Shown here: piece by piece, positions 32,073 through 40,701 of the stretch | Layout: every line of letters begins with the position of its first letter | Numbering within the stretch: position 1 is the first letter of the stretch | Assembly: GCA_033852175.1 (NCBI GenBank) | Contig: JAWSUY010000015.1 | Coordinates: forward strand, 1 to 64,000 | Length of the DNA: 64,000 nucleotides | Direction: 5' to 3' | DNA from: Agarilytica sp033852175 | GTDB taxonomy: Bacteria > Pseudomonadota > Gammaproteobacteria > Pseudomonadales > Cellvibrionaceae | Notes under the pieces: model-generated | Database searches by the model: none | Told to the model about the DNA's origin: nothing | What the model saw: the letters and a program-made list of their open reading frames with translations, nothing else | Made by a program: the position numbers and the translations under genes

Positions 32073-32741
32073 CTAGTTAAGGCCTGAGATAAAGTTAGAA
32101 ACGGCGATGATTTCAGCATCGGACATTTTTGCTGCAACTTCACGCATAATCATTGAGTCATCGTTAGTACGATCACCTAGTCGGAAGGCCCGAAGTTGCT
32201 TCTCGATGTAAGCAGCGTATTGTCCGCCAACACGAGGGTAGCCAGCCGGTGCGTTGCCTAAACCACGCGGTGAGTGACAGCCAGTACACGATGGAACACC
32301 TGTTTTAAGGTTTCCAGCGCGGTAAACTTGTGCACCCAATTTCAAGCCATCAACCTTCATTCCTGAGTTCAATTGAACCTGTAGCTCTTTAGCTCCAGCC
32401 AGCTGGATCGCTTGCTCGGCATAGTATGCAGCCAAGTCTTGTAGGTCTTGATCGCTCTTACCTTCCAATAGCCCGGTCATTTCAGGAATAGAACGTGAAG
32501 GCGCTTTTGGCTTCTTACCGTTAACGTTTTGGATATCACGGAGTTGCTTGTATAGGTATTTTTCACCTAGACCAGCCAGCTTCGGGAACATCGGTGTTGG
32601 GCTATTGCCAGTCGCGCCGTGACAACCCGCACATGTCGCAGCTAGGTTTTTGCCATTACTAGCGTCGCCTTTAGCAAAGGCACCAAGTGATACGCCGACT
32701 AGGCCTGCGCAAATAAAGGTTTTTAAAACTAGGTTCTTCAT
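32073..32741 (-). CDS. Diheme cytochrome c4
   Basis: A 222-aa periplasmic electron carrier. Signal peptide MKNLVLKTFICAGLVGVSLG followed by AFAKG. Two class I heme c domains: AATCAGCHGATGNSP and later SCTGCHSPRGLG (two C-x2-C-H), each with a downstream Met ligand (FPKLAGL... and the AKMSD region). Cytochrome c4 donates electrons to cytochrome oxidases such as cbb3. ATG 32739-32741 is chosen since the longer frame to 32807 would bury the signal peptide. Neighbours engB and dsbA match the standard context. Confidence 0.92.
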   Translation of the reverse strand: MKNLVLKTFICAGLVGVSLGAFAKGDASNGKNLAATCAGCHGATGNSPTPMFPKLAGLGEKYLYKQLRDIQNVNGKKPKAPSRSIPEMTGLLEGKSDQDLQDLAAYYAEQAIQLAGAKELQVQLNSGMKVDGLKLGAQVYRAGNLKTGVPSCTGCHSPRGLGNAPAGYPRVGGQYAAYIEKQLRAFRLGDRTNDDSMIMREVAAKMSDAEIIAVSNFISGLN

Positions 32742-32899
32742 CGATTTTTCCGTATTATTTTTAAGCTGATACAGTTCAGATTTAAAATGGGTTGGCCAGG
32801 TCGCCAAAAAATTAGCCGCATTATAGCGACTCGCTTTGAGGCTGTCCCTCTTTTTAAACGTTTTGTCTTAACTCACCTCACCACATTTGTTCATATTTT

Positions 32900-33619
32900 A
32901 TGCAAGAAATTAATTTTCACACCGCCCAGTTTTTAGTCAGTGCGCCTTCTATTCACCAATGCCCCGCTGAATACGGAGCAGAAGTGGCCTTTGCCGGTCG
33001 CTCTAATGCGGGAAAATCCAGCGCAATTAACACTCTCACAAACAATCGCAAGCTGGCACGGACCAGTAAAACTCCCGGACGAACCCAGCTGATCAACTTT
33101 TTTACGCTGCAAAATTCACCCGATACTCGCATTGTCGACCTTCCTGGCTACGGCTACGCCAAGGTACCGCAGGAAGTGAAGAAGAAATGGCAGAAGAACT
33201 TGTCCGAATACTTGCATGAGCGCAAGTCTCTTAAAGGACTCGTGCTGATGATGGATATAAGACGCCCCCTGCAAGAATTCGACACGATGATGATCAACTG
33301 GGCTGTCGATGCGGATATGCCCGTACACGCCCTGCTCACGAAATCTGACAAGCTGAAACGTGGCGCTGCGAAAAGCGCTCTCTTGCAATTTCAAAAGTAC
33401 ATACACGAAGCTGAAGTGGATGATTTGGTGACGAGCCAGCTGTTCTCTTCGCTCAAAAAGGACGGCGTAGACGAGTTGAAAAGCGTGCTATCCAATTGGC
33501 TAACATGGGAACAACCGGCAGACGACGCAAGCGACGCCGATGTTGGCGCGGTTAATGACTCCCCAGAAAATACAGCGGATGAAATTCACGACGACACTGA
33601 GAGCGAAAACGACAACTAA
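32900..33619 (+). CDS. engB: Ribosome biogenesis GTPase EngB/YsxC
   Basis: A 239-aa GTPase needed for late 50S assembly. G1 FAGRSNAGKSSAIN, switch region KTPGRTQLINFF, G3 DLPGYGYA, G4 LLTKSDKL, and G5 near SQLFSSLKK. The C terminus carries about 35 extra acidic residues (ADDASDADVGAVND... to the end) beyond the usual ~205-residue protein. It diverges from the cytochrome c4 gene. Confidence 0.95.
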   Translation: MQEINFHTAQFLVSAPSIHQCPAEYGAEVAFAGRSNAGKSSAINTLTNNRKLARTSKTPGRTQLINFFTLQNSPDTRIVDLPGYGYAKVPQEVKKKWQKNLSEYLHERKSLKGLVLMMDIRRPLQEFDTMMINWAVDADMPVHALLTKSDKLKRGAAKSALLQFQKYIHEAEVDDLVTSQLFSSLKKDGVDELKSVLSNWLTWEQPADDASDADVGAVNDSPENTADEIHDDTESENDN

Positions 33620-33689
33620 GAATTAAATTGAAGAATGTGGCGCATAAAAACCCATCCATAGATGCTCACCATCACAGAAAAATTTCAGG

Positions 33690-33785
33690 CAAAAAAAACC
33701 CGCAAGTCTTGGGGAAAACTTGCGGGTTTAAATCTGATACTCCTGAGCAAAAGCAACAAGAGTATCAAAGGGCAATTCTCTGACG
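33690..33785 (-). ncRNA. Candidate small RNA 2 (distal)
   Basis: On the minus strand a GATACTC...GAGTATC hairpin is directly followed by a strong terminator: ACCCGCAAGT and ACTTGCGGGT arms around a TTTTCCCCAAG loop, then TTTTTTTT (33691-33698 on the + strand is the A-run). No protein-coding frame fits. The 5' end is a guess. The shared loop motif TTTCCCC and tandem placement after candidate 1 support a small-RNA pair rather than two random terminators. Confidence 0.33.
33696..33729. terminator. Rho-independent terminator (engB / candidate sRNA 2)
   Basis: AAACCCGCAAGT (33696-33707) and ACTTGCGGGTTT (33718-33729) form a perfect 12-bp stem. The minus-strand T-run is 8 long; the plus-strand side, downstream of engB, has only a short T-run, so the main direction is minus. 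Confidence 0.8.
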
Positions 33786-33835
33786 GAGATAGCCAACGTT
33801 AGTTCAAGTATTGCCAAAAATAGCTATAAAAAGGC

Positions 33836-33955
33836 AAAAAAAAGCCCTGATCAGTTATTACTGTCAGGGCTAAGAATCTGCTTTTGGGGAAAGCAACATC
33901 AACTAAATATCACACAAGTTGAGAATACTGTTTGCATCAATCAGAATTCTCTCGA
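33836..33955 (-). ncRNA. Candidate small RNA 1 (proximal, Spot 42/ErsA-like position)
   Basis: A predicted promoter on the minus strand (TTGAAC at 33986-33991, 18 bp, TCATAA at 33962-33967) is followed by about 120 non-coding bases with a GAGAAT...ATTCTC hairpin, a TGCTTT-CCCCA-AAAGCA hairpin, and a terminator CCTGACAGTAATAACTGATC... ending in eight T. The terminator stem resembles that of Spot 42 (CAGTCAGTAATGACTG). Spot 42 (spf) in enterics and ErsA in pseudomonads lie next to polA/engB, as here. No expression evidence. Confidence 0.38.
33843..33871 (-). terminator. Rho-independent terminator (fdxA / candidate sRNA 1)
   Basis: AGCCCTGA (33843-33850) and TCAGGGCT (33864-33871) pair over 8 bp with a 13-base inner part. 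The minus strand then reads TTTTTTTT, so it terminates leftward transcription from fdxA or from a small RNA. Confidence 0.75.
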
Positions 33956-34077
33956 CGCTACTTATGACTCACCCTTTTTCAAAGAGTTCAATCGTTTCTA
34001 AAATAATTAATAAAGAGTTTTTAAACGTTTTGCAATCGATAAAATCGATCTGCAATAATCGCAAGTTTGGCCCCAAA

Positions 34078-34404
34078 CTATTCCAACTCCAATAATTTTA
34101 TTTTGTTTGACACGCCATCCCACCCTTCGAAATCTTTCATGGCAGGCTGGGGTTCACTGATCACTGGCCAACGTTGAGCCAACTCGGCATTTAGCTCAAT
34201 AAACTTTATCTGATCTTTTGGTAAATTGTCTTCAGAAAAAATTGCGTCCACGGGGCATTCAGGCACACACATATAGCAATCTACACAATCATCAGGGTCA
34301 ATCACTAAAAAGTTAGCGCCCTCCCGAAATGCGTCTGCCGGGCAAACCTCAACACATGTGGTGTGCTTACAATTAATACAGTTCTCGGTAACTACGTATG
34401 TCAT
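34078..34404 (-). CDS. fdxA: 7Fe-8S ferredoxin FdxA
   Basis: A 108-aa electron carrier. N-terminal clusters: NCINCKHTTCVEVCPADAF (Cys set for the 3Fe-4S and part of the 4Fe-4S cluster) and DDCVDCYMCVPECPVDAIF. The remaining helix IKFIELNAELAQRWP and the acidic tail are typical for the Azotobacter-type FdxA. ATG 34402-34404. Its physiological partner is unknown. It is commonly found near mutS/rpoS or polA in gammaproteobacteria. Confidence 0.95.
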   Translation of the reverse strand: MTYVVTENCINCKHTTCVEVCPADAFREGANFLVIDPDDCVDCYMCVPECPVDAIFSEDNLPKDQIKFIELNAELAQRWPVISEPQPAMKDFEGWDGVSNKIKLLELE

Positions 34405-34590
34405 GATTCAAATCCGTTCAGCTCATTGTCCAAGTGAGTGCAAATTCTAAAACACTTACATGAAACCGAAAAACAGATTATACGTCTACAATATATCGGA
34501 AATTCCGATATGTGGATTCCTGCTGGTGGCACCCATAAACAGAGCCGTAAGGAGATAAAATTGAAAGGGTTAGATTTACGTTGCTAGATA

Positions 34591-34617
34591 TGGGCATTTG
34601 CTCATTGCAAATGCCCA
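34591..34617. other. Perfect 10-bp hairpin between polA and fdxA
   Basis: TGGGCATTTG (34591-34600) and CAAATGCCCA (34608-34617) with a 7-base loop CTCATTG. There is no T-run on either side, so termination is doubtful; it could be a protein-binding or RNA-stabilising element. Confidence 0.5.
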
Positions 34618-34665
34618 TTACTGATAGAGTGAAAATGGCCGTTTAATCCTGTACAGCAGGCGCCC

Positions 34666-34703
34666 GTTTCTGGATAGGCGCTACCTAGTGCCGATCCAGA
34701 AAC
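34666..34703 (-). terminator. Long hairpin just after polA
   Basis: GTTTCTGGAT (34666-34675) and ATCCAGAAAC (34694-34703) are exact reverse complements; the 18-base interior can pair further (GGC...GCC). It begins 11 bases after the polA stop codon on the minus strand. There is no U-rich tail, so it is a probable 3'-end stabiliser or rho-linked terminator. Confidence 0.45.
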
Positions 34704-34713
34704 AGGGTCACAG

Positions 34714-37443
34714 CTAGTGCGCCTCCTCCCAGTTATTTCCAATGCCGGCTTCAACATCGAGAGGAACGGACAGTGGCACCGCAGAAGACATCAGCTCACA
34801 TATTTTTGGCTTTAAGGTTTCCGCCTGGTCTTCTGGTACTTCAAAGACCAATTCATCGTGTACTTGCATGATCATTTTCACATCCATATTTCCCCCCTCG
34901 ATCCAACTATCCACATCGATCATGGCCCGCTTAATAATGTCAGCTGCACTTCCTTGCATCGGTGCATTAATCGCTGTTCTCTCAGCCGCTGTACGGCGCA
35001 TATGGTTACTCGATTGAATATCAGGCAGATGTAAACGCCGCCCCAATACCGTCTCGACATAGCCCTGCTCGCTGGCTATTGCACGCGTGCTTTCCATATA
35101 GTCGGCAACGCCTGGATAGCGTTCAAAGTAAGTGTCGATATAACGCTGGGCATCTTTACGTCCAATGTGTAATTGCTTACTCAAACCAAAAGCGGACATT
35201 CCGTATATCAAACCAAAGTTGATGGCTTTGGCACTTCGTCTCTGCTCTGTACTTACTCGATCAAGAGGCTCATCAAAGACTTCCGCTGCTGTCGCGCTGT
35301 GAATATCCAGGCCATTTGAGAACGCTGCACATAAGGCTTTGTCTTTCGACAAGTGCGCCATAATCCGCAATTCAATTTGAGAATAATCCGCCGCCAGTAA
35401 CTTATAGCCAGGAGGTGCAATAAAAGCCTGACGTACACGACGACCTTCGACGGTCTTAATCGGGATATTTTGAAGGTTGGGATCACTAGACGATAGACGA
35501 CCGGTGGCAGTTACCGCTTGATGGTAAGAGGTATGAACACGACCACTGGTTTCATTAATTAGAGTGGGCAGTTTGTCGGTGTAGGTCGATTTAAGCTTAG
35601 CGAGCCCCCTGTATTCAAGGAGTAATTTCGGTAATGGGTAATCTAGAGCCAATTGCTGCAAAACTTCTTCTGCGGTAGAGGGCACTTTCGTTTTCGTCTT
35701 TTTCAAAACTGGAAGGCCCAGTTTTTCAAAGAGGATCACCCCCAATTGCTTGGGCGATGCAAGATTAAACTCTTCACCCGCCATTGCGTACACTTCTTGT
35801 TCCAGCTCAGTTATGCGCTTCTGATGAGATATGCTTTGCTCTCCCAGCATGGTTGCATCCACTAAGGCACCATTTCGTTCAATCTTTGACAGTACGGGAA
35901 CCAGTGGAATTTCAACTTCGCTAAACACTTGCTTTGGCCCGCCATTCGCCTCAACTTCAGGCATTAGACGTCGATGTAAGCGCATGGTGATGTCCGCATC
36001 TTCAGCCGCATACGGCGCCGCTTCGTCTAAGCTAATTTGATTGAAAGTAAGCTGCTTTTTCCCTTTTCCGGCAATGTCTTCAAAATGGATTGTGCTGTGC
36101 CCCAAGTAGGCTTTAGCCAGGCTGTCCATGTCATGGCGAGTACCGGTGGAGTTATAGATATAGGACTCCAACATTGTGTCGTAGACAATGCCGCGCAGAG
36201 TAATGTCATGGTTACGCAATACATTGGCGTCATATTTTAGGTTTTGACCCACTTTCGCACATGACTCGTCTTCTAACAGGGGCTTTAACTTGGCGAAGAC
36301 TAATTCTTCACTCAACTGTGTCGGTGCATCCAGATAATCATGGCCAAAGGGGACATAAGCGGCTTTACCCGGCTCAATACAAAACGACACGCCCACAACA
36401 CGTGCATTCATGTAGTTGAGGCTTGTGGTTTCGGTATCGAAGGCAAATAGCTCGGCAGCCTTTAATTGTTCGATCCAGCTATCCAGTTCGGATTCTTCCA
36501 ATACACACTGATAATCCGTTTCAATTGGGGGGGTATTTTTGTCTTCTGGCTTGGGACCCGGCTTTGGCGTGGTATCAAGGTCTGAGATCCATGCTTTAAA
36601 TTCTAGATCAGCATAAAGTTCTTTTAAGCGTTTGAGATCTGGCTCTTTATGAACCAACTCATCGACGGTCACATCTAGCACTACATCGAGTTTGATGGTG
36701 GCCAAAAGGTAGGACAAGTCAGCCAACTCTTTGTTGGTTTCTAACTTCGGTGCCATGGTTTTCGCACCCCGAAACGTAAGTCCCGCCACTTCATCCAACT
36801 TGCTGTAAATTTCTGCAATGCCACCCAAACCTTGAATTAAGGCTAAAGCTGTTTTTTTGCCAACGCCTGGCACACCGGGAATATTGTCTGAGGAATCTCC
36901 CATTAGAGCCAAGTAATCAATGATGTACTTGGGTGGAATACCAAACTTCTCTTCAACACCTGCAACATCAAGCGTGGTGTTATCCATAGTGTTCACCATG
37001 GATACCTTATCGGTAACCAATTGAGCAATATCTTTATCCCCCGTTGAGATCACGACGTCATGCCCTTGCTCAGAAGCTTGCTTAGCTAAAGTCCCAATCA
37101 CATCGTCGGCCTCAACATCCGGCACAATCAAAAGCGGGTAGCCCATGCTTCTGATTACCTCGTGCAATGGCTCGATTTGCTCCCGCAAATCATCGGGCAT
37201 TGGCGGGCGATTTGCCTTGTATTCTGAATACATATCATCCCGAAAGGTTTTCCCCTTTGCGTCAAAAATCACAACAATTCGGCTCTCGGGATAATCTTTA
37301 ACCAGGCGCCTAAGCATATTAACCACGCCCTTTACGGCGCCCGTCGGCATGCCCTTGGAATTCTCGAGTGGCGGTAAAGCGTGAAAAGCGCGGTATAGAT
37401 AGGAAGAACCATCTACCAACACAAAGGCGGGTGTCGTCGTCAT
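34714..37443 (-). CDS. polA: DNA polymerase I
   Basis: A 909-aa repair and Okazaki-processing polymerase. 5' nuclease domain (~1-300): FVLVDGSSYLYRAFHAL, VFDAKGKTFRDDMYSEYKAN, PDVEADDVIGTLA, GDSSDNIPGVPGVGKKTA. 3'-5' exonuclease domain with LFAFDTETTSLNYM (D-x-E, so proofreading looks intact). Polymerase domain with motif A AADYSQIELRIMAHLS, motif B RRSAKAINFGLIYGM, and motif C MQVHDELVFEVP. The frame is open to 37614, but homologues start at MTTTPAFVLVDGSSYL, so ATG 37441-37443 is used. Confidence 0.96.
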   Translation of the reverse strand: MTTTPAFVLVDGSSYLYRAFHALPPLENSKGMPTGAVKGVVNMLRRLVKDYPESRIVVIFDAKGKTFRDDMYSEYKANRPPMPDDLREQIEPLHEVIRSMGYPLLIVPDVEADDVIGTLAKQASEQGHDVVISTGDKDIAQLVTDKVSMVNTMDNTTLDVAGVEEKFGIPPKYIIDYLALMGDSSDNIPGVPGVGKKTALALIQGLGGIAEIYSKLDEVAGLTFRGAKTMAPKLETNKELADLSYLLATIKLDVVLDVTVDELVHKEPDLKRLKELYADLEFKAWISDLDTTPKPGPKPEDKNTPPIETDYQCVLEESELDSWIEQLKAAELFAFDTETTSLNYMNARVVGVSFCIEPGKAAYVPFGHDYLDAPTQLSEELVFAKLKPLLEDESCAKVGQNLKYDANVLRNHDITLRGIVYDTMLESYIYNSTGTRHDMDSLAKAYLGHSTIHFEDIAGKGKKQLTFNQISLDEAAPYAAEDADITMRLHRRLMPEVEANGGPKQVFSEVEIPLVPVLSKIERNGALVDATMLGEQSISHQKRITELEQEVYAMAGEEFNLASPKQLGVILFEKLGLPVLKKTKTKVPSTAEEVLQQLALDYPLPKLLLEYRGLAKLKSTYTDKLPTLINETSGRVHTSYHQAVTATGRLSSSDPNLQNIPIKTVEGRRVRQAFIAPPGYKLLAADYSQIELRIMAHLSKDKALCAAFSNGLDIHSATAAEVFDEPLDRVSTEQRRSAKAINFGLIYGMSAFGLSKQLHIGRKDAQRYIDTYFERYPGVADYMESTRAIASEQGYVETVLGRRLHLPDIQSSNHMRRTAAERTAINAPMQGSAADIIKRAMIDVDSWIEGGNMDVKMIMQVHDELVFEVPEDQAETLKPKICELMSSAVPLSVPLDVEAGIGNNWEEAH

Positions 37444-37823
37444 ATGCGTGATCTTATTTAGTCGTCTGGAAGGCCCGCTAGGATACAGGAATCTTGGAGA
37501 GATTAGAGGGCCTGTCACAACTGTCATCATTTTGTTACCCAAAACATCAATGGGTAACACACGACAGCAATCGATATATCCGACACAACTATATTGGCGG
37601 CAAACTATAACCAAAAAGCATTAAAAATCGCAGGCCTGTCACCGAAAGCACCATTATAGGGCGAATAGTGAGAAATGCATCACAAAGGTTAACAAACATA
37701 CATGTTTTTATTGCACCACAGCATTTCCGGTGTTACCTTATGTAACGTGAAGTAACGCTTCACACGGAAGGCCAAATAAAACGGCCATTCGGTATCAACT
37801 TTAACTTTATTAGGAGAATTATC
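37444..37823. other. Intergenic region upstream of polA and the small secreted protein
   Basis: About 380 bases between divergent genes. An interrupted GGCC repeat (GGAAGGCC...GGCCATTC, ~37767-37787) and the ribosome-binding site TAGGAGA (37811-37817) of the rightward gene are visible. No further feature is supported. Confidence 0.5.
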
Positions 37824-38147
37824 ATGACTAAAGCACTGTTATTGCTTCTTGCAGTATCGCTTCATGGAGTCGCCGGTGAAGTTGGTGCCCCTAATCCTCA
37901 GCCAGCACAAGCCGCAAGCGATACCCTCGTTTCGGCGACTACTGGGGAGACAGGCGCCAGCGCAAACCTTGCGGCGCAGCCATATACCATCATGGCTAAC
38001 GATGAAGAATTACAAAACTTCGAAGTGCAGGCAGCTAAACTCGACGCAATCGTCAGCGAGAGTCTTACTGCCGTTATTTCGGAGAAAGTAGGCGACCTAT
38101 TAGACGGTCGTAACGATCGACTTTATGTCTCAGGTACACATTTCTAG
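37824..38147 (+). CDS. Small secreted hypothetical protein, 107 aa
   Basis: An N-terminal signal peptide (TKALLLLLAVSLHGVAG) indicates export. The mature ~88 residues begin with a Pro/Ala/Thr/Ser-rich, probably unstructured segment and end in a short helical, acidic part (EELQNFEVQAAKLDAIVSES... to GDLLDGRNDRLYVSG). A strong ribosome-binding site (AGGAGA) and a dedicated terminator at 38251-38285 support a real single-gene unit. No family recognised. Confidence 0.72.
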   Translation: MTKALLLLLAVSLHGVAGEVGAPNPQPAQAASDTLVSATTGETGASANLAAQPYTIMANDEELQNFEVQAAKLDAIVSESLTAVISEKVGDLLDGRNDRLYVSGTHF

Positions 38148-38250
38148 TCTGGATTTATTAGATAAATCGTTAGATAGAAGGTAGCTGACAGAAGATTGCA
38201 TCATTAAGTCACTCAGATAACCACGTCGTTTTTCGGCTTGGCAATACAAG

Positions 38251-38285
38251 AACCAGCGTTCACTCTGTGACCGCTGGTTTTTTAT
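38251..38285 (+). terminator. Rho-independent terminator
   Basis: AACCAGCG (38251-38258) and CGCTGGTT (38272-38279) flank 13 bases and are followed by TTTTTT. It ends the 37824 transcription unit. Confidence 0.8.
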
Positions 38286-38436
38286 GGGCGCTCATTATTT
38301 GCGGCGGGAAGAGAGACAATTAACCTGAGACTTAATTAAGTCCGATTAAACGAAGCTTGAACCTGAAATCAGCGCTTCGGGAGCAATCTCATAACTCTCA
38401 AGGCGCAGTTTTTCTGATCAAGCAGTACTCAGTCCG

Positions 38437-38468
38437 TATAAAAACATCGACTAACTCGATGTTTTTTT
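38437..38468. terminator. Terminator overlapping the end of znuA
   Basis: AAAACATCGA (38441-38450), loop CTAAC, TCGATGTTTT (38456-38465): a perfect 10-bp stem with A/T-runs on both sides. The znuA stop codon lies in the loop, so the last codons of the gene are part of the terminator. Confidence 0.75.
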
Positions 38469-39329
38469 CAATAGACAATCACCAAAGGCTTTTTGAATCG
38501 ACTCCAGATAGGAATCAAAAGATGATAGTGAAGGCTCTGTAGCCAATAGGTCGATACCAACTAACGGCTTTTCAAATAGATTTGCGTAACGCTGGGCTTG
38601 TGACATTTCCGCTGTCTCTGACAATATACAGCTCACTTTTGCCATATCCGCTGATAAAGCATTCAAACGTTTTGCACTCACCCTTTCGTGAGGAACCTTT
38701 GTAATAATTATCGGTTGAGTGAGGTTATGCTCGGTTACAAACTCACCATAACCATCGTGGTACACCGAAAACAATTGTTTAGCGTTTGGCCGTAAACTCT
38801 TGGAAATTTGTCCTCGACGGCTCTGTAAGTCCCGCTTAAATATTTTGAGTCGCTCTGCAAATTCTTGAGTAAATTCAGGTTGTGCCTGGCTCAAGTATTC
38901 GCTTATTAATTCAGCATAATGCTTAACTTCTTCAATACTTAACCAAGGATGCAACCCTTCGTGGTCATGCTCATGTTTGTGCTCTTCTATATGACTCTCG
39001 TTTAGCATCGCCAATTTGATGGGCGTCGTTACGCCCTTATTTAAAAAGCGTTCGAAATCCGGCCCGACCCAAAGTAAGGCGTCAGCATCATTTAACATTA
39101 AGGCTTGGCCGATTGTCAGAGAGAAGTCGTGGGGAGAAGCCGCTTTTTCGATTAATACGCGTAAATCTATATGGTCACCCGCAAGATCCTTGGCAATAAG
39201 TGCCAACGGCCTGATGCTGGCAACGATTACAGGCCTCGATGAATTTTGTGCTTTTTTTGCCCCGACCGAATCAGCAATGAGACAGGAAGAAAAGAGACTT
39301 AAGATGATACAAAACAATAACTTACGCAC
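38451..39329 (-). CDS. znuA: Zinc ABC transporter substrate-binding protein ZnuA
   Basis: A 292-aa periplasmic zinc-binding protein. Signal peptide KLLFCIILSLFSSCLIADS. Cluster A-I ligand His residues are in KAASPHDFSLTIGQA, LHPWLSIEE, and VYHDGYGEFV, with a later Asp in VGIDLLATEPS. The His/Glu-rich loop HIEEHKHEHDHEG is typical of ZnuA and may gather or sense zinc. It diverges from zur-znuCB with a shared Zur box upstream. The stop codon is inside a terminator hairpin. Confidence 0.93.
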   Translation of the reverse strand: MRKLLFCIILSLFSSCLIADSVGAKKAQNSSRPVIVASIRPLALIAKDLAGDHIDLRVLIEKAASPHDFSLTIGQALMLNDADALLWVGPDFERFLNKGVTTPIKLAMLNESHIEEHKHEHDHEGLHPWLSIEEVKHYAELISEYLSQAQPEFTQEFAERLKIFKRDLQSRRGQISKSLRPNAKQLFSVYHDGYGEFVTEHNLTQPIIITKVPHERVSAKRLNALSADMAKVSCILSETAEMSQAQRYANLFEKPLVGIDLLATEPSLSSFDSYLESIQKAFGDCLLKKTSS

Positions 39330-39396
39330 TAAACTGCCTTAAATAGGTAAAGTGAATTGGGGTTTAAATCAGTCTTCAATATTCGTCGACTACAAT

Positions 39397-39413
39397 ATGT
39401 TATATGATAACAT
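39397..39413. promoter_or_regulatory. Zur box between znuA and zur
   Basis: ATGTTATATGATAACAT: perfect 7-bp arms ATGTTAT/ATAACAT around a 3-base centre, very close to the known gammaproteobacterial Zur motif (GTTATANNATAAC type). It lies between the divergent znuA and zur genes and would repress both when zinc is sufficient. Confidence 0.8.
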
Positions 39414-39434
39414 AACACTTAATAAGCCTCTGCC

Positions 39435-39932
39435 ATGACGCCAGTCGATACAGTACAAACAAATTCTCGCAAACAAGCAAACATTAAGGCCGTTCAACGC
39501 GCAAAACACATTTGCGAGAAGAGCAATGTGCGCTTGACCACACTGCGTGAGCAAGTACTTACTTTACTGTTAGATTACGGCAAACCCCTGGGCGCTTACG
39601 CTTTAATGGACTTACTAGAAGCCAACACCGATCGGGATCGAGTTGCTCCACCAACGGTATATCGCGCACTGGACTTCTTGCTCAAGTACCGTCTTATCCA
39701 TAAAATCCACTCGCTCAATGCTTACACCCCCAACTCTAACCCCTTACGTGAAGATTGCTCTGTGATTTTAATATGCACAAACTGCGGAATCGCAGAAGAA
39801 ACGCCAAACAACACGATCCAGCAGGCGATTAACCTTTGTGCCTCGCAGTATCGTTTTGGTGTCGAAAAGCAGGTCATCGAGATCAGCGGGAAATGTGGAA
39901 CGTGCCGCACAACGGAGAGAAACCATGGGTAA
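39435..39932 (+). CDS. zur: Zinc uptake regulator Zur (Fur family)
   Basis: A 165-aa repressor. Winged-helix N-terminal domain (~30-100: VRLTTLREQVLTLLLDYGKP, APPTVYRALDFLLKYRLIHK) and a dimerisation/metal domain with two C-x2-C pairs, LICTNCGIAE and GKCGTCR, binding structural zinc. It overlaps znuC by 8 bases, so zur, znuC and znuB form one operon under the Zur box, a self-limiting circuit. Confidence 0.93.
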   Translation: MTPVDTVQTNSRKQANIKAVQRAKHICEKSNVRLTTLREQVLTLLLDYGKPLGAYALMDLLEANTDRDRVAPPTVYRALDFLLKYRLIHKIHSLNAYTPNSNPLREDCSVILICTNCGIAEETPNNTIQQAINLCASQYRFGVEKQVIEISGKCGTCRTTERNHG

Positions 39933-40701
39933 CACACAACAAGACGGAAACGCATTACTCAGTGTCAATAAGCTCGGTTTTGCCGTACAAGGCAAAACTA
40001 TTTTGGATAACGTTAGTTTGGAGCTCTCACGGAAAGAGATTTTAACCATTATAGGACCCAATGGGGCAGGCAAAAGCACCTTGGTAAAGTTGGTATTGGG
40101 CTTATTAGCGCCCACATCCGGCAATATTAATCGTCAAAACAAAATCAGCATTGGTTACGTTCCCCAGAGACTCTCCCTTGATTCAACTTTGCCAATGAAG
40201 GTCTCGCGCTTTTTAAGCTTGGCCCAAGTCGACAAGGCCGCGTGCTACGAAGCCTTAGATTTTCTCCATATTCGTCACTTGGCGGGACAACAAATACACA
40301 AATTATCAGGAGGGGAATTACAACGCGTATTGCTCGCTCGCGCAATTGCTCGAAAACCTGACTTATTGGTACTCGATGAGCCTTTACAAGGCGTCGATGT
40401 GAATGGCCAAATTGAACTCTACCGCTTGATTGCGTCTATGCGTGATCACCTCGATTGTGCGATTTTGATGGTATCCCACGATCTTCATTTGGTTATGGCC
40501 CAAACGGATTCCGTCATCTGCCTTAACCAGCATGTGTGCTGCCACGGTCAACCCGAGAGCGTCAGCCAACACCCAGAGTATTTGAAATTATTCGGCCAAC
40601 AAGCCGTGGACGAAATCGCCGTGTATCAACACCATCATGATCATCACCACAATTTACATGGCGAAGCCGTGAACTGCGACGAGGGCTGTAATCATGGCTA
40701 A
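39925..40701 (+). CDS. znuC: Zinc ABC transporter ATPase ZnuC
   Basis: A 258-aa ATPase. Walker A IIGPNGAGKSTLVKL, Q-loop IGYVPQRLSL, signature KLSGGELQRVLLARAI, Walker B DLLVLDEPLQGVD, H-loop MVSHDLHLVM. The C terminus is His-rich (HHHDHHHNLHGEAVNCDEGC), which may bind zinc on the cytoplasmic side. ATG 39925 with GGAGAGAAACC upstream overlaps the end of zur. Confidence 0.94.
   Translation: MGNTQQDGNALLSVNKLGFAVQGKTILDNVSLELSRKEILTIIGPNGAGKSTLVKLVLGLLAPTSGNINRQNKISIGYVPQRLSLDSTLPMKVSRFLSLAQVDKAACYEALDFLHIRHLAGQQIHKLSGGELQRVLLARAIARKPDLLVLDEPLQGVDVNGQIELYRLIASMRDHLDCAILMVSHDLHLVMAQTDSVICLNQHVCCHGQPESVSQHPEYLKLFGQQAVDEIAVYQHHHDHHHNLHGEAVNCDEGCNHG

Larger units (their letters stand above)
34405..34713. 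other. Intergenic region between fdxA and polA with two hairpins
   Basis: About 310 bases. It must hold the fdxA promoter and the polA 3' end. Perfect inverted repeats are listed separately at 34591-34617 and 34666-34703. No ORF seen. Confidence 0.55.

Noticed and set aside
32742..32807. Longer start for cytochrome c4
   Set aside because: It would place 22 residues ahead of a clean signal peptide; ATG at 32741 is correct.
37444..37614. 57-residue N-terminal extension of DNA polymerase I
   Set aside because: The extension has no similarity to PolA, and the ATG at 37443 gives the conserved N terminus.
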